This document shows positions 17,409-26,064 of a stretch of 64,000 nt of DNA, piece by piece. The notes below the pieces were generated by a model. It saw only the letters and a list, made by a program, of their open reading frames with translations, searched no databases and had not been told where the DNA came from. Each line of letters starts with the position of its first letter. Position 1 is the first letter of the stretch. The stretch comes from Lactococcus petauri. GTDB lineage: Bacteria; Bacillota; Bacilli; Lactobacillales; Streptococcaceae. The translations under genes and the position numbers were made by a program. The stretch is from the NCBI RefSeq assembly GCF_002154895.1, contig NZ_MUIZ01000006.1, positions 1 to 64,000 of the forward strand. Direction: 5' to 3'.

Positions 17409-18548
17409 ATGATTCATATTGATGACATATTAGGCAGTAACTTTATTGATAAAATTTTTTTAATGCCTACCGTTCTAGGTATGATGTTTATTGCTAAGTA
17501 TATGATTCAGTATTACCAGTTGGATCGAAATAAAGTCACTGCTTATATCTTATATTCGAGCAATTTTGCTTTATTTATAATTTTACTTAAATTTCTGTTT
17601 AACGACATTGACCAGGGTTCGCCCTATGGTTATATTATTAGTGATATTTCTTTAGTCTTTATTGCGATTTCGGTCGTTTATTTAGTTGCACCCCCTACCA
17701 AAAATATTGAATACGAGGTGTTGCCACAGTTTATTATATATTATGGACTTTATTTGCATGTTTACGGTTTTGATATCCAATCCTCTCTCTTAGTGCTTTC
17801 CGGATTGACTATATTTTGGCTTGTGATTTATGTGCTATGTAATTATAAGGAATTGATTTCAAAATATTACATTTCCTACTTTTTCCTTAGTATATTTATT
17901 ACCCTTGCAGCAATATTAGTAGCTTTTTCGCAATTTGACATTCCAATGAGCTATGTGCTTGGTATTTTAGGAAAGGTATTAGCTGTGCTAGTTATCGCGA
18001 AGATCGCGATACATTTAATCAGTATTATTGCCTTGATGTACTCGGATTTAAAGAAAGATGCTTATATAGATGCTTTAACCGATACTTATAATCGTAAAAA
18101 GTTTGAAGAAGTCTTGAAGGAAATTTTAGACAGTAAGAATGTTCCACTTTTTTCGATTGCTTTGTTTGACGTGGATTCATTTAAATGTATCAATGATTCC
18201 TATGGACATTTGGCAGGAGATTATGTGCTGCGGGAGATAAGTTATGGCATTAAAGATACTTTACTTCAAGAGCATAATAATGGTCAACTGTTTCGATATG
18301 GTGGTGATGAGTTCTTTGTGCTCTTTAGAAACCAGTCTGGGGATAAGGTCAAAGCAATAATGGATGATATCCAAAAAAATATCTCGGAAAAAGATTTTAT
18401 CTATAATGATACCTTATTAAATGTTTCTATATCTGTAGGTGTTTCAGAAATAAGAGATGAAAAAAGTCTGAAGGACATTATTGATAAAGTTGATAAAAAC
18501 TTATATGTCGCAAAAGCAAACGGGAAAAATCAAGTCTTCTATATGTAA
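17409..18548 (+). CDS. Membrane diguanylate cyclase (GGDEF)
   Basis: 379 residues: six or seven helices in residues 15-215, then a full GGDEF domain with DVDSFKCINDSYGHLAGD and an intact RYGGDEFF active loop. The inhibitory I-site RxxD, expected nine to six residues before GGDEF, reads HNNG, so product inhibition is probably absent. It makes c-di-GMP from GTP for the operon; the membrane part may sense an unknown signal. AAAGGAG precedes the ATG. Confidence 0.88.
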   Translation: MIHIDDILGSNFIDKIFLMPTVLGMMFIAKYMIQYYQLDRNKVTAYILYSSNFALFIILLKFLFNDIDQGSPYGYIISDISLVFIAISVVYLVAPPTKNIEYEVLPQFIIYYGLYLHVYGFDIQSSLLVLSGLTIFWLVIYVLCNYKELISKYYISYFFLSIFITLAAILVAFSQFDIPMSYVLGILGKVLAVLVIAKIAIHLISIIALMYSDLKKDAYIDALTDTYNRKKFEEVLKEILDSKNVPLFSIALFDVDSFKCINDSYGHLAGDYVLREISYGIKDTLLQEHNNGQLFRYGGDEFFVLFRNQSGDKVKAIMDDIQKNISEKDFIYNDTLLNVSISVGVSEIRDEKSLKDIIDKVDKNLYVAKANGKNQVFYM

Positions 18549-18571
18549 AGAAGAGTAGAAATGGAGTAGAC

Positions 18572-19654
18572 ATGAAAAAAATAATGCTCGTTTTTGGTAC
18601 ACGACCAGAAGCAATTAAAATGGCACCCTTAGTCAAAGCTATCGAGAAAGATGAACGTTTTGAAGCTGTAACGGTGGTCACAGCGCAACACAGAGAAATG
18701 CTGGATCAAGTTCTCGATATTTTTAACATTCAACCTGATTACGATTTAGATATCATGGGAAAAAATCAAAGCCTTAGTCAAATCACCACACGTGTTATTG
18801 ACGCCATTGATCAAGTGCTGGTAGAAGAAGCACCAGATATCATGCTTGTTCATGGAGACACCTCGACAACTTTTGCAGCCTCTATTGCTGCTTTCTATCA
18901 TAAAGTAACTTTGGGACACGTAGAAGCAGGATTGAGAACTTGGGACAAATATTCACCTTTCCCAGAAGAAATGAACCGTCAAGTCACAGATGTGCTCTCC
19001 GATATTTACTTTGCACCAACTGAAGAAAGCAGACAAAATTTATTAAAAGAAAATCATCCGGATGAGAATATCTATGTGACAGGCAATACTGCTATCGATG
19101 CTTTACGATATACTGTACCAGCACATCTTCAAAAGGATCGTCGCCAGATTCTGGTGACGATGCACCGCCGTGAGAATCTGGGTGAACCAATGGAAAATGT
19201 TTTCCGTGCCATCAAAACGATTTCCGAAGAATATGTCGACTTTGAGGTAGTTTATCCACTTCATAAAAATCCAAAAGTGAGAGAAATTGCTTATCGCATT
19301 CTTGGCGACTTGCCGAATGTGCGACTGATTGAACCATTAAATGTGGTTGATTTTCATCGTATGGAAAACGAAAGCTATCTTATCCTGACGGACTCAGGTG
19401 GTGTGCAAGAAGAAGCACCTTCTTTTGGTGTGCCTGTCCTTGTGTTACGTGATACAACAGAAAGACCAGAAGGCGTAGAAGCAGGCGCCTTAAAATTAGT
19501 CGGTACAGATGAAACCGATGTTTATCAAGCCATACGGGAACTTCTTGATAACGAAGAAGCCTATAATAAAATGAGCCACTCTAAAAACCCTTATGGTGAT
19601 GGACATGCCAGTGAAAAAATACTTGATGCTATCGATCAGCATTTTAAACACTGA
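18572..19654 (+). CDS. wecB: UDP-N-acetylglucosamine 2-epimerase
   Basis: 360 residues, a non-hydrolysing epimerase of the WecB/MnaA type converting UDP-GlcNAc to UDP-ManNAc. Hallmarks: FGTRPEAIKMAPL at the N-terminus, HGDTSTTFA, GHVEAGLRT, PEEMNRQ and DSGGVQEEAP. The terminal position in the c-di-GMP operon suggests that it supplies UDP-ManNAc to the synthase, reminiscent of the Listeria Pss system, whose polymer contains ManNAc. It could also feed wall teichoic acid. Confidence 0.92.
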   Translation: MKKIMLVFGTRPEAIKMAPLVKAIEKDERFEAVTVVTAQHREMLDQVLDIFNIQPDYDLDIMGKNQSLSQITTRVIDAIDQVLVEEAPDIMLVHGDTSTTFAASIAAFYHKVTLGHVEAGLRTWDKYSPFPEEMNRQVTDVLSDIYFAPTEESRQNLLKENHPDENIYVTGNTAIDALRYTVPAHLQKDRRQILVTMHRRENLGEPMENVFRAIKTISEEYVDFEVVYPLHKNPKVREIAYRILGDLPNVRLIEPLNVVDFHRMENESYLILTDSGGVQEEAPSFGVPVLVLRDTTERPEGVEAGALKLVGTDETDVYQAIRELLDNEEAYNKMSHSKNPYGDGHASEKILDAIDQHFKH

Positions 19655-19670
19655 ACACCATGAAAATCGT

Positions 19671-19712
19671 AATAAAATACTCTGACTTCTTATAAGGTCA
19701 GAGTATTTTATT
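19671..19712 (+). terminator. Terminator of the exopolysaccharide operon
   Basis: A 16-bp perfect stem (AATAAAATACTCTGAC with its complement, 19671-19686 and 19697-19712) around a 10-nt loop. Confidence 0.85.
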
Positions 19713-19791
19713 GCGAGAAATTATCCTCACTATTTGTACTATAAAAAAATCAGATATATAAAAGTTTTTTCCTCGCGTTTTTGAGGGAAAC

Positions 19792-19890
19792 TGATATAAT
19801 GATTCTAAGAAACTGAGACAATATTATTTTATCCTCTCGTAAAGTTTCTGGAGAAGTATGTACTTCTACCTTTTATAAAAATGAAAGAGG
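19792..19890 (+). promoter_or_regulatory. Promoter and structured 5' leader of kup
   Basis: TGATATAAT (19792-19800) is an extended -10. The transcript would carry about 90 nt of leader. AGAAACT (19808-19814) pairs with AGTTTCT (19843-19849), and AGAAGT (19852-19857) with ACTTCT (19862-19867) around a tetraloop. CCTCT (19833-19837) could instead pair with AGAGG (19886-19890), the kup ribosome site. I do not recognise a known riboswitch class. Confidence 0.45.
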
Positions 19891-19897
19891 TTTTTGT

Positions 19898-21916
19898 ATG
19901 AGTTATGCGAATGAAAAATCGTTTAACAAAGCTACTTCAGCGGGCTTTATAATCGCGCTTGGAGTAGTTTATGGTGATATTGGGACAAGCCCTTTGTATA
20001 CCATGCAGTCTATTGTTACTGGACAAGGAGGCTTGCAAAATATTTCAACGGACTTTATCCTTGGTGCGGTTTCCTTAGTTATCTGGACACTGACCTTGAT
20101 TACAACCGTTAAGTATGTGCTGATTGCCCTCAAGGCCGATAATCATCAAGAAGGTGGGATATTCTCCCTCTTCACCTTAGTTCGACGGATGGCTAAATGG
20201 CTGATTATCCCAGCAATGATAGGAGGGGCCACCTTACTTGCAGATGGGGCTTTGACTCCAGCAGTTACAGTTACCTCTGCTGTCGAGGGCCTAAAAGGAG
20301 TTCCTGGTTTAGGAGAAATCTACGCCAACCAGTCATGGGTTATTGTTACAACGCTTATCATTCTGGCTATACTCTTCCTTATTCAACGTTTTGGAACCGG
20401 CCTAGTCGGAAAACTTTTTGGACCGATAATGCTTATCTGGTTTAGCTTTTTAGCTATCACAGGTCTTTTAAATTCCTTTGCGAATCTTGAAATTTTTAAA
20501 GCAATCAATCCTTACTATGCTGTCCATCTCTTGTTAAGTCCAGAAAATAAGGCAGGGCTCTTTATTTTAGGTTCGGTATTCTTGGCGACTACCGGAGCAG
20601 AAGCCCTTTATTCTGACCTTGGACATGTGGGCAGAGGCAATATCTATGTCAGCTGGCCTTTTGTAAAACTTGCAATTGTTTTATCTTACTGTGGACAAGG
20701 GGCTTGGCTTTTGGCACATAAAGGTGGCGATTTGGGAGGTATGAACCCCTTCTTCGCCGTAATCCCTACAGACATGATGATCTATGCCGTTGTTTTAGCG
20801 ACTTTAGCTTCTATTATTGCTTCACAATCTCTGATTTCGGGATCATTTACCTTAGTTTCAGAAGCCATCCGCTTGAAGCTTTTACCGATGATGCGGATTT
20901 ACTATCCAGGGAAAACTTTAGGTCAGCTTTATATTCCAGCAGTCAACTTGATTTTATGGCTTTCGACAAGTGCGATTGTACTTTATTTTAGAAGCGCGGA
21001 GCACATGGAGGCAGCTTATGGTCTAGCCATTACTGTCACTATGCTTATGACAACAGTACTTCTGGCATATTATCTCATTTACCGAGGCTTAAAGAAACCT
21101 TTGGCTTACTTGATTGCTGCATTCTTTGCTAGTATTGAATTGATTTTCTTTATTGCCTCAGCAGCCAAGTTTGTTCATGGAGGCTATGTTGTAGTGATTA
21201 TGGCGGCCATGATTATATTTGTGATGTTTGTTTGGTTCCAATCAAGTAAAAGTGTGAACAAACATATTAAGTCACTGGATCTCAATGATTTCAAAGGACA
21301 ATTGAAAGAACTCAAAGAAGACAAGGAGATGGATCTCTATCAAACCAATCTCGTTTATTTGAGTAATAAAATGGAAGGTGATTTTATTGACCGTTCTATC
21401 CTATATTCAATACTTGATAAACGTCCTAAAAAGGCGGAAGTTTACTGGTTTGTTAATGTGAAAGTTACTGATGAACCATGGACTTCCGAATATGAAGTTG
21501 ATATGATGGGAACAGATTATATCGTTAAAGTTCATTTGTATCTAGGGTTTCGCATGAAACAAGAAGTGCCCCGTTATCTTCGGACGATTGTTAAAGATTT
21601 AATAAAATCAGGACGATTGCCTAAACAAGAGCAAAAATACACCACAATGCCTGGTAGGGATGTTGGTGACTTCAGATTTGTAGTTATCGAGGAACGGGTG
21701 ACAAATGCACAAAAACTTCCAGCTTTTGATCGATTCGTCTTGAAAGCAAAAGCCCGAATCAAGCGCTATACAGCAACACCAGATCGCTGGTTTGGCTTAC
21801 AATTTTCGGAAGTGTCACTTGAGCGGGTGCCATTAATATTATCAGATGTATATAATTTGAGCATCAAAGAACGTCCAAAACTAGAAGATGAAGGTGAAGA
21901 AGACATAAGCTATTAG
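19898..21916 (+). CDS. kup: KUP-type potassium uptake protein
   Basis: 672 residues, a proton-coupled KUP/HAK/KT potassium symporter. [14 protein letters not shown], the K+ pathway signature, sits near residue 25, followed by about twelve helices to residue 450 and a cytoplasmic C-terminal domain of about 200 residues. Lactococcal Kup proteins are inhibited by c-di-AMP; whether this one is cannot be read from sequence. The unusual leader suggests additional control of expression. A strong terminator follows. Confidence 0.95.
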   Translation: MSYANEKSFNKATSAGFIIALGVVYGDIGTSPLYTMQSIVTGQGGLQNISTDFILGAVSLVIWTLTLITTVKYVLIALKADNHQEGGIFSLFTLVRRMAKWLIIPAMIGGATLLADGALTPAVTVTSAVEGLKGVPGLGEIYANQSWVIVTTLIILAILFLIQRFGTGLVGKLFGPIMLIWFSFLAITGLLNSFANLEIFKAINPYYAVHLLLSPENKAGLFILGSVFLATTGAEALYSDLGHVGRGNIYVSWPFVKLAIVLSYCGQGAWLLAHKGGDLGGMNPFFAVIPTDMMIYAVVLATLASIIASQSLISGSFTLVSEAIRLKLLPMMRIYYPGKTLGQLYIPAVNLILWLSTSAIVLYFRSAEHMEAAYGLAITVTMLMTTVLLAYYLIYRGLKKPLAYLIAAFFASIELIFFIASAAKFVHGGYVVVIMAAMIIFVMFVWFQSSKSVNKHIKSLDLNDFKGQLKELKEDKEMDLYQTNLVYLSNKMEGDFIDRSILYSILDKRPKKAEVYWFVNVKVTDEPWTSEYEVDMMGTDYIVKVHLYLGFRMKQEVPRYLRTIVKDLIKSGRLPKQEQKYTTMPGRDVGDFRFVVIEERVTNAQKLPAFDRFVLKAKARIKRYTATPDRWFGLQFSEVSLERVPLILSDVYNLSIKERPKLEDEGEEDISY

Positions 21917-21935
21917 TATAGATACAATTAACCAG

Positions 21936-21965
21936 AACAACTGGATTTTTCCAGTTGTTTTTTTG
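21936..21965 (+). terminator. Terminator of kup
   Basis: AACAACTGG (21936-21944) pairs with CCAGTTGTT (21951-21959), followed by a T tract. Confidence 0.85.
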
Positions 21966-22089
21966 TCATGTCACTTGTTGAAGAGTTACTACAAAGTATC
22001 TAAGGCACCTCGGAGTACCTACTATACAAATAGTAAATCTTGCTATATAATGAGTGCTATAGAAACCTGTAATTCATAAGGAGGAAAAT

Positions 22090-23070
22090 ATGAAGGTAAT
22101 AGAAGTATCTGAATTTGGTAACAGTAACGTTCTTAAGTATAAAGAGCTTAAAGACCCAGTTATGAAAGATGACGAGATTTATGTCAGCCTCAAAGCTGCA
22201 GCGGTCAACCCAGTTGAAACCTATGTGCGCCAAGGAACATACGCGCAACTGCCTTCGCTCCCTTATATCCCAGGAAAAGATGGAGCTGGGATTGTCAAAG
22301 CTGTAGGTGCACAAGTAAAAAACTTTAAGGTAGGTGATCGTGTCTTTGTGACTGTAGAGAGTGATGCTCAGTTTGGAACATATGCGGAAGCAATAACATG
22401 CAAGGCCACAGAAGCGACCTTACTCCCAGAAATTATGACTTATAGTCAAGGAGCAGCACTAGGATCGAGCGGCTTAACCGCCCTTTATGCCCTTAAGCAA
22501 AAAGCGGGCCTTAAGTCTGGAGAATATATACTTATACATGGTGCAACTGGAGGAGTGGGGACACTTGTCCTTCAATTTGCCAAGCTGTATGGTGCCAAGG
22601 TTATTGCAACAGCAGGTTCTGAAAAGGGCCTTGAGATATTGAAAAAGCTTGGTGCAGACTATGTCTTTAACCATCATGCTGAAGGATATATCGAGAGAAT
22701 ACAGGACTTGACAAAGGACCATGGTCTTGATGTGATTATCGAAATGCTTGCAAATGTTAATTTACAGAAAGACTTAGATGCTATTGGCAGCAACGGGCGA
22801 ATTGTTATTATTGGTAATCGAGGGGAAGTAACCATTAATCCTCGTGTCTTGATGATGAAAGGGGCACATATCACAGGTCTAATGTTGGCAAATATCACAC
22901 CAGAAGAAGTGGAGGAAAACACACACTTGTTACTGCAAGGTTTAAGTGAGGGTGTTAAACCTGTCGTTGATAAAGTATTCCCACTCGAGCAAGCTGCGAC
23001 AGCGCAAGATTATATCATGGAAAACAAAGGAAGTTTGGGTAAAATCATTCTTGATACGGCAGCTGAATGA
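22090..23070 (+). CDS. Quinone-oxidoreductase-like MDR protein
   Basis: 326 residues of the zinc-independent medium-chain dehydrogenase/reductase group (NADPH:quinone oxidoreductase, zeta-crystallin like). The GroES-like N-terminal half has AAVNPVETYVRQG and PYIPGKDGAGIV; the Rossmann half has HGATGGVGTLVLQFAKLYGA. No catalytic zinc cysteines are seen. Probable reduction of quinones or reactive enals with NADPH. AGGAGG precedes the ATG. Monocistronic with a terminator. Confidence 0.85.
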   Translation: MKVIEVSEFGNSNVLKYKELKDPVMKDDEIYVSLKAAAVNPVETYVRQGTYAQLPSLPYIPGKDGAGIVKAVGAQVKNFKVGDRVFVTVESDAQFGTYAEAITCKATEATLLPEIMTYSQGAALGSSGLTALYALKQKAGLKSGEYILIHGATGGVGTLVLQFAKLYGAKVIATAGSEKGLEILKKLGADYVFNHHAEGYIERIQDLTKDHGLDVIIEMLANVNLQKDLDAIGSNGRIVIIGNRGEVTINPRVLMMKGAHITGLMLANITPEEVEENTHLLLQGLSEGVKPVVDKVFPLEQAATAQDYIMENKGSLGKIILDTAAE

Positions 23071-23088
23071 TCTGAATAGATGAAAAAT

Positions 23089-23117
23089 AAAAGGCAGGTT
23101 TTAATCTGCCTTTTTAT
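23089..23117 (+). terminator. Terminator of the MDR gene
   Basis: AAAAGGCAG pairs with CTGCCTTTT around an 8-nt loop, followed by T. Confidence 0.8.
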
Positions 23118-23129
23118 TTTAGAAAAGCC

Positions 23130-23180
23130 TTGACTTTAGTGCGGAATCGTACTATAATGAAATGGTACGACTTCGCACTA
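23130..23180 (+). promoter_or_regulatory. Promoter with two MarR-type operators
   Basis: TTGACT (23130-23135), 17 bp, TATAAT (23153-23158). Two imperfect palindromes overlap it: TAGTGCG-N4-CGTACTA (23137-23154) in the spacer and TGGTACG-N4-CGCACTA (23163-23180) downstream. They are inverted copies of each other (15 of 17 bases match) with centres 26 bp apart. Confidence 0.75.
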
Positions 23181-23195
23181 AAAAGGAGCGGTTAA

Positions 23196-23651
23196 ATGAA
23201 ATATCGAGAAATAATGACACAATTTAGCACAGCGCTTGGCAAACTTGATATGACTTACGCGCTTGTGGCGCATGAATATAATCTGACTTTTAATGGACTA
23301 ATGACGCTCTATATTATCGATGAAAGTGATACTGTCACCCAAAAAGAAATAAGTGAAATCTTATTTTTGCCGAAATCAACAGTACATAGCTTACTTTTGA
23401 AATTGCAAAAGCAAGATATTCTGCAACTCACTAAAGGAAAAAATGAAAAGGAAAAATTTATCGTTTTCACTCCAAATGGAAGAAAAGTTTTTGAGGAGAT
23501 TCAGGAGCAAACAGATATCTTTGAAACACAAGTTATAGAAGAATTCGGCTTGAAGAACACACAAGTATTTTTGGAGCAAACGAAAACTTTTACCGAAAGC
23601 TTGCTTGAAAAAGCACAGAGAGTTATGGAGGATAAAAAAGATGAAAATTGA
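23196..23651 (+). CDS. MarR-family regulator
   Basis: 151 residues with the MarR winged helix (VTQKEISEILFLPKSTVHSLLLKLQKQDILQL, then a KGKNEKEKFI wing) between helical dimerisation segments. The palindromes over its own promoter suggest autoregulation as a dimer pair. Its 3' end overlaps the acetyltransferase start by 11 bp, so it probably controls that gene. The ligand is unknown. Confidence 0.85.
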   Translation: MKYREIMTQFSTALGKLDMTYALVAHEYNLTFNGLMTLYIIDESDTVTQKEISEILFLPKSTVHSLLLKLQKQDILQLTKGKNEKEKFIVFTPNGRKVFEEIQEQTDIFETQVIEEFGLKNTQVFLEQTKTFTESLLEKAQRVMEDKKDEN

Positions 23652-24261
23652 AATAAGAGCATTTGATCCAAAGGATTATCAAAAAGCAATCCAGTTTGCT
23701 GTTAAAGGGATGAGCTTTGATAGGTACAGTAATAATAAAACCATCATCAATATGTATGCCAAAAATTTTCTATATTTTGAGCTGTCAAAAGCTACGCAAG
23801 CTATTGCTGCCTATGTTGATGGTGAAATGGTGGGCTTATTGCTCGCAGAGATATATGGAGAACCTAAACTGAAACAAACCTTTGGCCAAAAAGCCTACAT
23901 GAAGACTTTTAACTTTTTGCGGACCTTTTCTAAAAACAAAGGCTTAGACACTTATGAAGCTACGAATAAAGAATTATTACGGTCGTATAAAAGTGAAGCA
24001 TCACCTGAGGGCGAAATTTTGTATTTGGCTGCTGATCCCGAGAAAAAAATCAAAGGTGTAGGTACCGCTTTAATCAATGAGCTTACTGCGCGGGAAGCTG
24101 GAAAAGAAATATTCCTCTTCACAGATACGGGCTGTACTTATCAATTCTATGAATACAAGGGTTTTCATATGGCCGGAGCTCGAGATATTCAACTTGATTT
24201 TGGTCAAAATCGAATCGATTTAACTGCAATGCTTTTTAGTAAAAAGTTAGCGCAGCAATAA
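23641..24261 (+). CDS. GNAT acetyltransferase
   Basis: 206 residues, started at the ATG at 23641 (GGAGG nine bases upstream) rather than at an upstream in-frame TTG. The GNAT fold is clear: IAAYVDGEMVGLLLAEIYGE, then LYLAADPEKKIKGVGTALINEL (acetyl-CoA loop) and FLFTDTGCTYQFYEYKGFHMAG. Substrate unknown; co-transcribed with and translationally coupled to the MarR regulator, which suggests inducible detoxification or metabolite modification. Confidence 0.82.
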   Translation: MKIEIRAFDPKDYQKAIQFAVKGMSFDRYSNNKTIINMYAKNFLYFELSKATQAIAAYVDGEMVGLLLAEIYGEPKLKQTFGQKAYMKTFNFLRTFSKNKGLDTYEATNKELLRSYKSEASPEGEILYLAADPEKKIKGVGTALINELTAREAGKEIFLFTDTGCTYQFYEYKGFHMAGARDIQLDFGQNRIDLTAMLFSKKLAQQ

Positions 24262-24306
24262 ACAATAAAAAACCGTAAGCTCAAAACTACGGTTTTTTAT
24301 TGTTTA
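24260..24306. terminator. Bidirectional terminator
   Basis: A long stem with ACCGTA/TACGGT core and A/T tracts on both sides. The last codons of the minus-strand gene (to 24287) lie within it. Confidence 0.85.
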
Positions 24307-24802
24307 TGGATGTAGAAGAAAAATACAATTGGGCTAATTTTTCTTTTTGGATAATATTAGTAGTATCAATGAAATAATCGCATTGCCATTTTTGGGCAGC
24401 CTGCGCGGTTTTGTTGAGTGATGTTTCCCAGGATGGGTAAAAACGCAAAGCCATTTTTCCAGTAATTCCCTTGTGTTTTAAAATCTTTTTTTCTCGAAGA
24501 ACGCTCTTGGGAATGATAAACTGGCCACTCAAGGGTCCATCAATGACTGAAATGACAAGTTTATCGGGAAAAGCTTCAAAACTAAAGGGGATATTTTTGT
24601 TGTTGGTGTCCTTTTCCCAAAATGCTACAAAATATCCTTGTTTTTTAGGAGTTTTTTTAGCGCGACGACTTCGAAAAGATAGTCCATCTGCTTGAAAACA
24701 AAAACCTTCGTATTCAGAATTATAAGTATCTTTTGTAGGTATACTTGGGGATAAGCCTAAATCATTCAAAAGGGTCGTTATATAGGTCAGCGAATTATAC
24801 AT
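24287..24802 (-). CDS. MepB-family protein
   Basis: 171 residues resembling the MepB family: YEGFCFQADGLSFRSRRAKKTPKKQGYFVAFWEKD in the N-terminal half, FSFEAFPDKLVISV, and GKMALRFYPSW near the end. In Staphylococcus MepB is encoded with the MepRA efflux system, but its biochemical role is unknown. Here it stands alone on the minus strand. Soluble, basic, no signal peptide. Confidence 0.75.
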   Translation of the reverse strand: MYNSLTYITTLLNDLGLSPSIPTKDTYNSEYEGFCFQADGLSFRSRRAKKTPKKQGYFVAFWEKDTNNKNIPFSFEAFPDKLVISVIDGPLSGQFIIPKSVLREKKILKHKGITGKMALRFYPSWETSLNKTAQAAQKWQCDYFIDTTNIIQKEKLAQLYFSSTSINNKKP

Positions 24803-24876
24803 GGTTTAAGTTTACCACAAGTAAGAGAGAGAAAAAATCAAAGCTAATTATTTTGACACAGCAGCAATCAAAATAG

Positions 24877-24932
24877 TTTACAAAAAAATAGGAATGTAGT
24901 ATTATTGACTAGTCAATGATTGACCGGTCAAT
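24877..24932 (+). promoter_or_regulatory. Promoter with tandem palindromic MarR operators
   Basis: TTTACA (24877-24882), 17 bp, TATTAT (24900-24905). Two perfect 14-bp palindromes follow: ATTGACTAGTCAAT (24904-24917) overlapping the -10, and ATTGACCGGTCAAT (24919-24932), with centres 15 bp apart. They are clear candidate sites for the MarR protein encoded next. Confidence 0.8.
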
Positions 24933-24948
24933 TTAAAAAGGGGGACAA

Positions 24949-25371
24949 ATGAACCTTAGACAAATGAGTCAGCTCTTTTACAAGCTAAAACTAGCGAATC
25001 AAGAGATGACAACGAAGTTTGAAAAAGAAACTGGCTTTAGTATTACCCGTTATGAGCTTATGATGTTTTTGAAGGAAAACGGTCAATGTTCTCAAGGGCA
25101 ATTACAGAATGAGTTAAAAATAGATAGTGCAGCTATTACAAGGCATCTAAAATTGCTCGAAGCAAAAGGTTATGTTACCCGTGAGAGAAATAAACAAAAC
25201 AATCGCGAAGTTTTTGTTAAAATCACGGATAGCTCAAAAGAGGCTTTGGAACGTTGTGAAAGAAACTATAATAACTCTTCTGAGAAAAGTTTAGAGCTAG
25301 CACTCACAGCTCAAGAAGAAGACGTACTTCTTGAGCTGCTCACAAAGTTATTGGGACATAAAGGAGAATAA
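24949..25371 (+). CDS. MarR-family regulator of a nitroreductase
   Basis: 140 residues; winged helix CSQGQLQNELKIDSAAITRHLKLLEAKGYVTRERNKQNNREVFVKIT. The GGGGGAC ribosome site is good. It lies one base before the nitroreductase gene and behind the two palindromes, an arrangement typical of quinone- or electrophile-responsive MarR repressors, although I see no cysteine in the usual sensing position near the N-terminus. Confidence 0.87.
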   Translation: MNLRQMSQLFYKLKLANQEMTTKFEKETGFSITRYELMMFLKENGQCSQGQLQNELKIDSAAITRHLKLLEAKGYVTRERNKQNNREVFVKITDSSKEALERCERNYNNSSEKSLELALTAQEEDVLLELLTKLLGHKGE

Positions 25372-25372
25372 A

Positions 25373-26011
25373 ATGTCAACTCGTATTGTAAATAATGATT
25401 TTTCAGAAATCACATTTGGAAGAAAATCCGTGCGTGTTTATGATGAAACTTATAAAATTTCACATGAAGAAATGCTTGAAATGATCCAAGAAGCAACAAC
25501 AGCACCATCATCTGTAAATATGCAACCTTGGCGTTTTGTTGTTGTTGAAAGTGATGAAGAAAAAGAAAAATTAAAACCTTTAATTCGTTTTAATACCCGT
25601 CAAAATGAAACTTCTTCGGCTATGGTTCTTATTTTTGGGGATCTTCTCTGTTATGAATTAGGGGAAGAAATTTATAACCAAGCTGTAGAAGAAGGCAAGA
25701 TGCCAGCAGAAGTACGTGATCAACAGTTAGAAGCGATTATTCCTTACTACCAAAGCTTTAGTAAAGAAGAAATGAATGATGTTGTCAAAATTGATTCAAG
25801 CTTAGCTGCAATGCAATTTATGCTCATCGCACGCGCTCATGGTTACGAAACAAATCCTATCGGCGGATTCGAGGCAGACCAATTGGCAGAAGCTTTTGGT
25901 TTGGACGAAAAACGTTACGTGCCAGTAATGATTTTATCTGTCGGCAAAGCCAAAGAAGCAGGATATGAATCTGTAAGATTAGCGGCTGAAAAAATCACAG
26001 AATTTAAATAA
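25373..26011 (+). CDS. Nitroreductase-family flavoprotein
   Basis: 212 residues from the ATG at 25373 (AAAGGAG upstream); the in-frame TTG at 25331 lies in the MarR gene and is rejected. FGRKSVRVYD (FMN phosphate site), EATTAPSSVNMQPWRFVVV and the late GGFEADQLAEAFGL match FMN-dependent NAD(P)H nitroreductases. Probably reduces quinones or nitroaromatics, under control of the preceding MarR protein. Confidence 0.88.
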   Translation: MSTRIVNNDFSEITFGRKSVRVYDETYKISHEEMLEMIQEATTAPSSVNMQPWRFVVVESDEEKEKLKPLIRFNTRQNETSSAMVLIFGDLLCYELGEEIYNQAVEEGKMPAEVRDQQLEAIIPYYQSFSKEEMNDVVKIDSSLAAMQFMLIARAHGYETNPIGGFEADQLAEAFGLDEKRYVPVMILSVGKAKEAGYESVRLAAEKITEFK

Positions 26012-26019
26012 CAAAAAGA

Positions 26020-26044
26020 TGCTAGATTATCTAGCACTTTTTTA
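26020..26044. terminator. Terminator between convergent units
   Basis: TGCTAGA (26020-26026) pairs with TCTAGCA (26030-26036); T tract to the right. Confidence 0.75.
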
Positions 26045-26064
26045 TTATTATTTATCTTTCTTTC

